A stretch of 64,000 nt of DNA, from the NCBI GenBank assembly GCA_965205995.1, contig OZ242200.1:434001-498000 (forward strand), written 5' to 3'. The position numbers were made by a program, and so were the translations under genes. This DNA comes from MPNO01 sp965205995. Its GTDB lineage: Bacteria; Pseudomonadota; Alphaproteobacteria; MPNO01. The notes below the pieces were generated by a model that was not told the DNA's origin, made no database searches, and worked only from the letters and a program-made list of their open reading frames with translations. Every line of letters starts with the position of its first letter. Position 1 is the stretch's first letter. Positions 60,063 to 64,000 of this stretch are shown here, one piece after another.

Positions 60063-61361
60063 ATGTTGAGCGCCGAGCAGAACGCGCTGGTGACCGAAAC
60101 GGGGGCGGCGACGGCGGGCGGCGCGCTGATGCGCCGCTACTGGCAGCCCGCCGCCCTGGTCGAGGAGCTCGCCGGAGAGCGGCCGCTGGTGCCGGTGACG
60201 CTGATGGGCGAGAACCTCATCCTGTTCCGGGCCGATGACGGCGGGTTGCGCCTGACCGCCAGGCGCTGCCCGCATCGCGGGGCCGATCTGCGCTTCGGCC
60301 GGATCGAGGACGGCGGCATACGCTGCCCGTTCCATGGCTGGCTGTTCGACGGCAAGGGGCGCTGTCTCGAACAACCGGCGGAACCGGCGGGCAGCAATTT
60401 TCACGCCAAGATCCGCGTGCCGGGCTATCCCTGCATCGAGCGCAACGGCGTGGTGTTCGCCTGGCTCGGCCCGGGCGAGCCGCCGCCGGTGCCGGATTTC
60501 GACTGCTTCGCCGCGCCCGACGCGTTCACCTTCGCGTTCAAGGGCTACCTCGAATGCAACTGGCTCCAGGCGCTCGAGGTCGGGATCGATCCGGTGCACG
60601 GGTCGTTCCTGCACCGCTTCTTCGAGGACGAGGACCCGGGCGAAGGCTACGGCCTCCAGTTCCGCGACCGGGTGGAGGGCGCGGCGGTCCCGCTGACCCG
60701 GATCATGCGCGATTTTCCCAGCCCGGAGATCCTCATCGAGGATACCGGCTTCGGCATGCAGCTGACCGCGCTGCGGGATATCGACGCGGCCAGCAAGCAT
60801 GTCCGCATCACCAACCTCGTGTTCCCCAACGCGATCGTCATTCCGCTCGGCAACGACATGATCATCAGCCAGTGGCATGTGCCGATCGACGACACCCATT
60901 GCTGGTGGTACGCCATGTTCACCAGCTACGGCGAGGCGCTCGACAAGAAGGCGATGCGCGACCAGCGGCTCCGGCTCTACACGCTGCCCGACTACAGGCC
61001 GCGGCTGAACAAGGCCAACGACTACGGCTTCGATGCGTCGGAGCAGAAGCGCGAGACCTTCACCGGCATGGGCGACGACATCAACGTGCACGATCAATGG
61101 GCCGTCGAGTCGCCGGGGCCGATCCACGACCGCACGGGCGAACATCTGGGGACATCCGACCGGGCGATCATCCACTATCGCAGGCGGTTGATCGCCGCGA
61201 TCGAGGCGGTCGCCGGCGGCGCGGAGGCGCCGATGCTGGCGAACCGGTCGGGCGATGCGCCGCTTGCCGTCGATACGGTCGCCCCGCGCGAGGCGTGGGA
61301 CGAGACCTGGCGCAGCCACGACGCCGCGCGCCGCGCGCGCTCGGGCTGGGCCGCGCCGTGA
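60063..61361 (+). CDS. Rieske non-heme iron oxygenase, phthalate-dioxygenase-like alpha subunit
   Basis: 432 aa. Rieske [2Fe-2S] ligands Cys69, His71 (CPHRG) and Cys88, His91 (CPFHGW). The catalytic domain has ECNWLQALEVGIDPVHGSFLH, whose His179 and His184 with a later acidic residue bind the mononuclear iron. The group lacks a beta subunit, like phthalate and vanillate/dicamba oxygenases. The reductase is not adjacent. The TGA overlaps the GTG of the glutamine-synthetase-like gene (GTGA), so both are coupled. Expected to hydroxylate or O-demethylate an aromatic substrate. Confidence 0.9.
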   Translation: MLSAEQNALVTETGAATAGGALMRRYWQPAALVEELAGERPLVPVTLMGENLILFRADDGGLRLTARRCPHRGADLRFGRIEDGGIRCPFHGWLFDGKGRCLEQPAEPAGSNFHAKIRVPGYPCIERNGVVFAWLGPGEPPPVPDFDCFAAPDAFTFAFKGYLECNWLQALEVGIDPVHGSFLHRFFEDEDPGEGYGLQFRDRVEGAAVPLTRIMRDFPSPEILIEDTGFGMQLTALRDIDAASKHVRITNLVFPNAIVIPLGNDMIISQWHVPIDDTHCWWYAMFTSYGEALDKKAMRDQRLRLYTLPDYRPRLNKANDYGFDASEQKRETFTGMGDDINVHDQWAVESPGPIHDRTGEHLGTSDRAIIHYRRRLIAAIEAVAGGAEAPMLANRSGDAPLAVDTVAPREAWDETWRSHDAARRARSGWAAP

Positions 61362-62824
61362 CGGGTTCGAGCGGCCGCGCCGGTTTCGTCGAGCGCCACG
61401 GGCTCTGGGACGCGGGCGCAAGCGAGGCGGCGGCCGAAATGCTGCGCCGGATCGAGGCCGACGGAATCGAAGTCGTCCGCTTTTCCTTCCCCGACCAGCA
61501 CGGGATTCTCCGCGGCAAGGCGGTGATGGCCGGCGAGGTCGCGGGCGCGCTCGCCGGCGGCGTTTCGATGACCTCGACGCTGCTGGTCAAGGACACCGCC
61601 CACAAGACCGTGCCGCCGGTGTTCCGGCCCGGCGCCGGGATCGGCGCACCTGAGCTCACCGGCGCCGCCGACTTCCTGATGGTCGCCGACCCCGCGAGCT
61701 TCCGCGTCCTGCCCTGGGCGGAAGCCACCGGCTGGGTGCTCTGCGACATCCGCTGGCCGGACGGGCGGGCGATCCCGTTCTCGACCCGCGATGTCTGCCG
61801 CGCCGCCCTCTTGCGGCTGGCCGAGCGGGGTTACGACTACGTCACCGGCATCGAGGTCGAGTTCCACATCTTCCGCCTCGAAGACCGCAGGATGGAGGCG
61901 GAAGGCGCCGGCCAGCCCGCCGAGCCGCCGGAAGTCTCGCTGCTGACCCACGGATACCAGTATCTGACGGAGATCCGGCTCGACGAGCTCGATCCGATCC
62001 TGACGATCCTGCGCCGCGAGCTGACGGCGCTGGGCTTGCCGCTGCGGTCGCTGGAGGTCGAGTTCGGGCCGAGCCAGGTCGAGGTGACCTTCCAGCCGGC
62101 AAGCGGGCTGGAGGCGGCCGACACGATGATCCTGTTCCGCAACGCGGTGAAGCAGATCTGCGCGCGCCACGGCTATCACGCGACCTTCATGTGCCGGCCG
62201 CAGATCAGGAACGTCTTTTCGAGCGGCTGGCATCTGCACCAGTCCTTGCGCGACCGCGAGACCGGCCGCCCAGCCTTCATGCCCGAGGAAGAGGACGGCG
62301 GAGACGCGCTGCTGTCGGCGCTCGGCCGCCGCTTCGCAGCCGGCATCCTCGACCACGCGCGCGCGGCTTCGGTGTTCACCACGCCGACGATCAACGGCTA
62401 CAAGCGCTTCAAGGCGTTCTCGCTGGCGCCGGACCGGGCCAGCTGGGCGCGCGACAACCGGGGCGCGATGCTGCGCATCGTCGGCGGGGCGGGGGAGCCC
62501 GGCACGCGGATCGAGAACCGCGTCGGCGAGCCCGCCGCCAACCCCTATCTCTATCTCGCCTCGCAGATCGTCTCGGGGCTCGACGGCATCGACCGGCAGG
62601 CCGATCCGGGCGAGGCGACCGAGACGCCCTATGACGTCGATGCGCCCGCTTTGCCGGCCAGCCTGATCGAGGCGGTGGCGGCGCTGCGCGCGGACGAGGC
62701 CTTCGAGCGCGCGCTGGGCAAGCCCTTCATCGACTATATCTGCATGATCAAGGAGGCCGAGATCGCGCGCTATCTGTCGGAGGTGACCGACTGGGAACAG
62801 CGCGAGTATTTCCGCATCTTCTGA
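61358..62824 (+). CDS. Glutamine-synthetase-family ligase (gamma-glutamyl-amine/anilide type)
   Basis: 488 aa, GTG start 61358. GS catalytic beta-grasp N-domain (RFSFPDQHGILRGKAV) and the C-terminal kinase-like domain with TGIEVEFHIF, SLEVEFGPSQVEVTF, GWHLHQSLRD, and NRGAMLRIVG. Type-III/GSIII-like extra length is absent. Such divergent GS relatives glutamylate amines, as in polyamine (PuuA) or aniline degradation (TdnQ/AtdA1). Coupled to the Rieske oxygenase upstream. Converges with the amidase. Confidence 0.85.
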   Translation: MTGSSGRAGFVERHGLWDAGASEAAAEMLRRIEADGIEVVRFSFPDQHGILRGKAVMAGEVAGALAGGVSMTSTLLVKDTAHKTVPPVFRPGAGIGAPELTGAADFLMVADPASFRVLPWAEATGWVLCDIRWPDGRAIPFSTRDVCRAALLRLAERGYDYVTGIEVEFHIFRLEDRRMEAEGAGQPAEPPEVSLLTHGYQYLTEIRLDELDPILTILRRELTALGLPLRSLEVEFGPSQVEVTFQPASGLEAADTMILFRNAVKQICARHGYHATFMCRPQIRNVFSSGWHLHQSLRDRETGRPAFMPEEEDGGDALLSALGRRFAAGILDHARAASVFTTPTINGYKRFKAFSLAPDRASWARDNRGAMLRIVGGAGEPGTRIENRVGEPAANPYLYLASQIVSGLDGIDRQADPGEATETPYDVDAPALPASLIEAVAALRADEAFERALGKPFIDYICMIKEAEIARYLSEVTDWEQREYFRIF

Positions 62825-62827
62825 GCC

Positions 62828-64000
62828 TCAGAACCGTCTCACCTCGCTCTCCACCGCGAGCCCGACGCGGATCAGATGGGCATCTGCGCCGGTACGGTCG
62901 AGGACCATCAGCCCGACCGGCGCCTCGCCCGGCTCGTGGACCGGGATCGACAGGGCGCAGCGGTCGAGGAAATTGCCGAACGTGGTGTTGCGCAGGATGA
63001 ACGGGTTCATCTCCGCATAGAGCGCGTCGCTCGCCACGATATCGTCGATCGGCGGTGCGACGATGGCGACCGTCGGCATCAGCAGGGCGTCGTAATCGGC
63101 GCCGATCGAATCCGCCCGCGCCCGGATATGCGCCCGCGCCCCGATCACGTCGAGCAGGTCGGCGCCCGAGATCCCTGCTCCGCGCTCGATCCGCGCCCGC
63201 ACCCGGGGATCGACCATGTTCCCCTTGGCCGCCAGCCTCTCGCGGTGCAGCGCATAGGCCTCGGCGCCGAGGATGCCGCCCGCCGCGCTGACTTCGAGAA
63301 TGTCGGCGAACGGCTCGAAAGCGATGTCCCGGAGCAGGGCGCCGGCTTCCGAGAGCCGGTCGAGCGCCGCCCGGAAGGCGGCGGCCACAGTGTCGTCCAG
63401 CCCGTCCTGGACGATCGTCGTCGGCACCCCGAAGCGCAATCCCTTGACCGGCAAAGGCGAGGGCGAAGCCCACACATCGCCACCGGCCATCGCCGCGTCG
63501 AGCAGCGCGCAGCAGGCGATTGAGGGCGCCAGCGGGCCGGCGGAATCGAGCGTCCCCGACAAAGGGAAGACGCCGTCGAGCGGAATTCGCCCGGTGGTCG
63601 TCTTGAGCCCGGTCACGCCGCAAAACGCCGCCGGAATCCGCACCGAGCCGCCGGTGTCCGAGCCGATGGCGGCGGCCGCCATGCCGTCGGCTACGGAAAC
63701 TGCGGCGCCCGAGGACGATCCCCCCGGGATGCGCCCGCGCGGACGGTCCCACGGGTTCTTCGGGGTGCCGAAATGGGGGTTGATGCCGATCCCCGAATAG
63801 GCGAACTCGGTGAGGTTGGTGCGCCCGAGAACGATCGTCCCGGCGGCCCGCAGCCGCGCGACGACCAGCGAATCGCGGGTCGCCGGCGGCTCGTCGGCGA
63901 GGGTCGGCGAGGCCGCGGTGGTGACCTCGCCCGCGACATCGAACAGATCCTTCATCGAAACCGGCAGACCGGCGAGAGGCGAGGGGACCACGCCCGCCTT
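62828..64000 (-). CDS. Amidase signature family enzyme (N-terminus beyond window)
   Basis: At least 390 residues; the frame is open to the window end, so the start is outside. Ser-Ser-Lys triad: Lys in PVSMKDLFD, the cis-Ser/nucleophile Ser in GSDTGGSVRIPAAFCG, and the Gly/Ser-rich GRIPGGSSSGAAVS. Hydrolyses amides (related to GatA, aryl acylamidases). Its place opposite a GS-like ligase and Rieske oxygenase suggests amide metabolism, though the strands are different and co-regulation is not shown. Confidence 0.88.
   Translation of the reverse strand, partial: KAGVVPSPLAGLPVSMKDLFDVAGEVTTAASPTLADEPPATRDSLVVARLRAAGTIVLGRTNLTEFAYSGIGINPHFGTPKNPWDRPRGRIPGGSSSGAAVSVADGMAAAAIGSDTGGSVRIPAAFCGVTGLKTTTGRIPLDGVFPLSGTLDSAGPLAPSIACCALLDAAMAGGDVWASPSPLPVKGLRFGVPTTIVQDGLDDTVAAAFRAALDRLSEAGALLRDIAFEPFADILEVSAAGGILGAEAYALHRERLAAKGNMVDPRVRARIERGAGISGADLLDVIGARAHIRARADSIGADYDALLMPTVAIVAPPIDDIVASDALYAEMNPFILRNTTFGNFLDRCALSIPVHEPGEAPVGLMVLDRTGADAHLIRVGLAVESEVRRF

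Noticed and set aside
58892..60238. 448-aa plus-strand frame beginning ATG in parS site 1 (MFHVKHR)
   Set aside because: The ATG is part of the ParB palindrome and the following frame is antisense to the quinone oxidoreductase gene.
58836..61421. 861-aa minus-strand open frame spanning the parS region and the Rieske gene
   Set aside because: It reads antisense through real genes and through the parS palindromes. The MFHVKH-like start is the parS sequence itself, not a gene.

Overview
The window is a densely packed, high-GC stretch of bacterial chromosome with about 60 genes. There are no insertion sequences, prophage genes, CRISPR arrays or rRNA operons. It points to an aerobic alphaproteobacterium, plausibly from the Rhodospirillales and relatives. 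The evidence is the aa3 oxidase order coxB-ctaD-ctaB-small gene-ctaG-coxC-DUF983-SURF1, a stand-alone NDUFS4-type complex I subunit, GCS2-type glutamate-cysteine ligase, tldD, and two perfect ParB parS sites. Genus cannot be set from the sequence alone.

Layout. 1-3.3 kb (+): end of a SUF iron-sulfur operon (sufS, sufU, sufT-like, sufA) running into a gamma-carbonic-anhydrase-like gene and an esterase. 3.4-5.7 kb: two unknown small genes, tRNA-Pro(TGG), an NDUFS4-like gene, a DUF2817 peptidase (-), tRNA-Arg(TCT) and a folded repeat. 5.8-9.7 kb (-): acyl-CoA dehydrogenase, DMT exporter, MBL hydrolase, TRAP binding protein. 9.8-15.1 kb: a GST-like reductase (+), then metC-like, hisI, a COG0523 GTPase and a frameshifted M15 peptidase (-), and a sulfurtransferase (-). 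15.2-21.9 kb: fdhD, a GIY-YIG-like gene and mobA (+), ubiA (-), rsmE and gshA (+), tldD (-). 22.3-28.3 kb (+): cytochrome c oxidase and its assembly genes. 28.3-32.3 kb: three consecutive genes (M32 carboxypeptidase, NupC-type transporter, MFS transporter), each broken by one apparent one-base frameshift. 32.5-34.1 kb: a KefC-like antiporter.

From 34.1 kb onward the content is catabolic. 34.1-44.1 kb (+) is a ten-gene, mostly overlapping run. It encodes a MenB/BadI-type crotonase, an acyl-CoA ligase, an enoyl-CoA hydratase, an SDR, an acyl-CoA dehydrogenase, a 3-hydroxyacyl-CoA dehydrogenase, an orphan HCDH C-terminal-domain protein, an alpha-methylacyl-CoA-racemase-like protein, a histidine phosphatase and an FGly sulfatase. 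Together these could activate, dehydrogenate, hydrate, oxidise and cleave a cyclic or branched carboxylic acid as its CoA ester. It is followed by hyuA-hyuB-acyl-CoA dehydrogenase (-), an LLM oxidoreductase (+), ALDH-amidohydrolase-UbiD (-), a ThDP enzyme (+) and an MmgE/PrpD protein (+). The end holds the parS pair, a quinone oxidoreductase (-), a Rieske oxygenase overlapping a glutamine-synthetase-family ligase (+), and a partial amidase (-).

The best leads are the isolated double parS site, the 34-44 kb ring-degradation-like operon, the Rieske/GS/amidase trio, the run of frameshifted genes at 28-32 kb, and two promoters whose -10 box lies six bases before the start codon, which implies leaderless mRNAs. 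All functions come from motif reading and family knowledge. No database search was possible.
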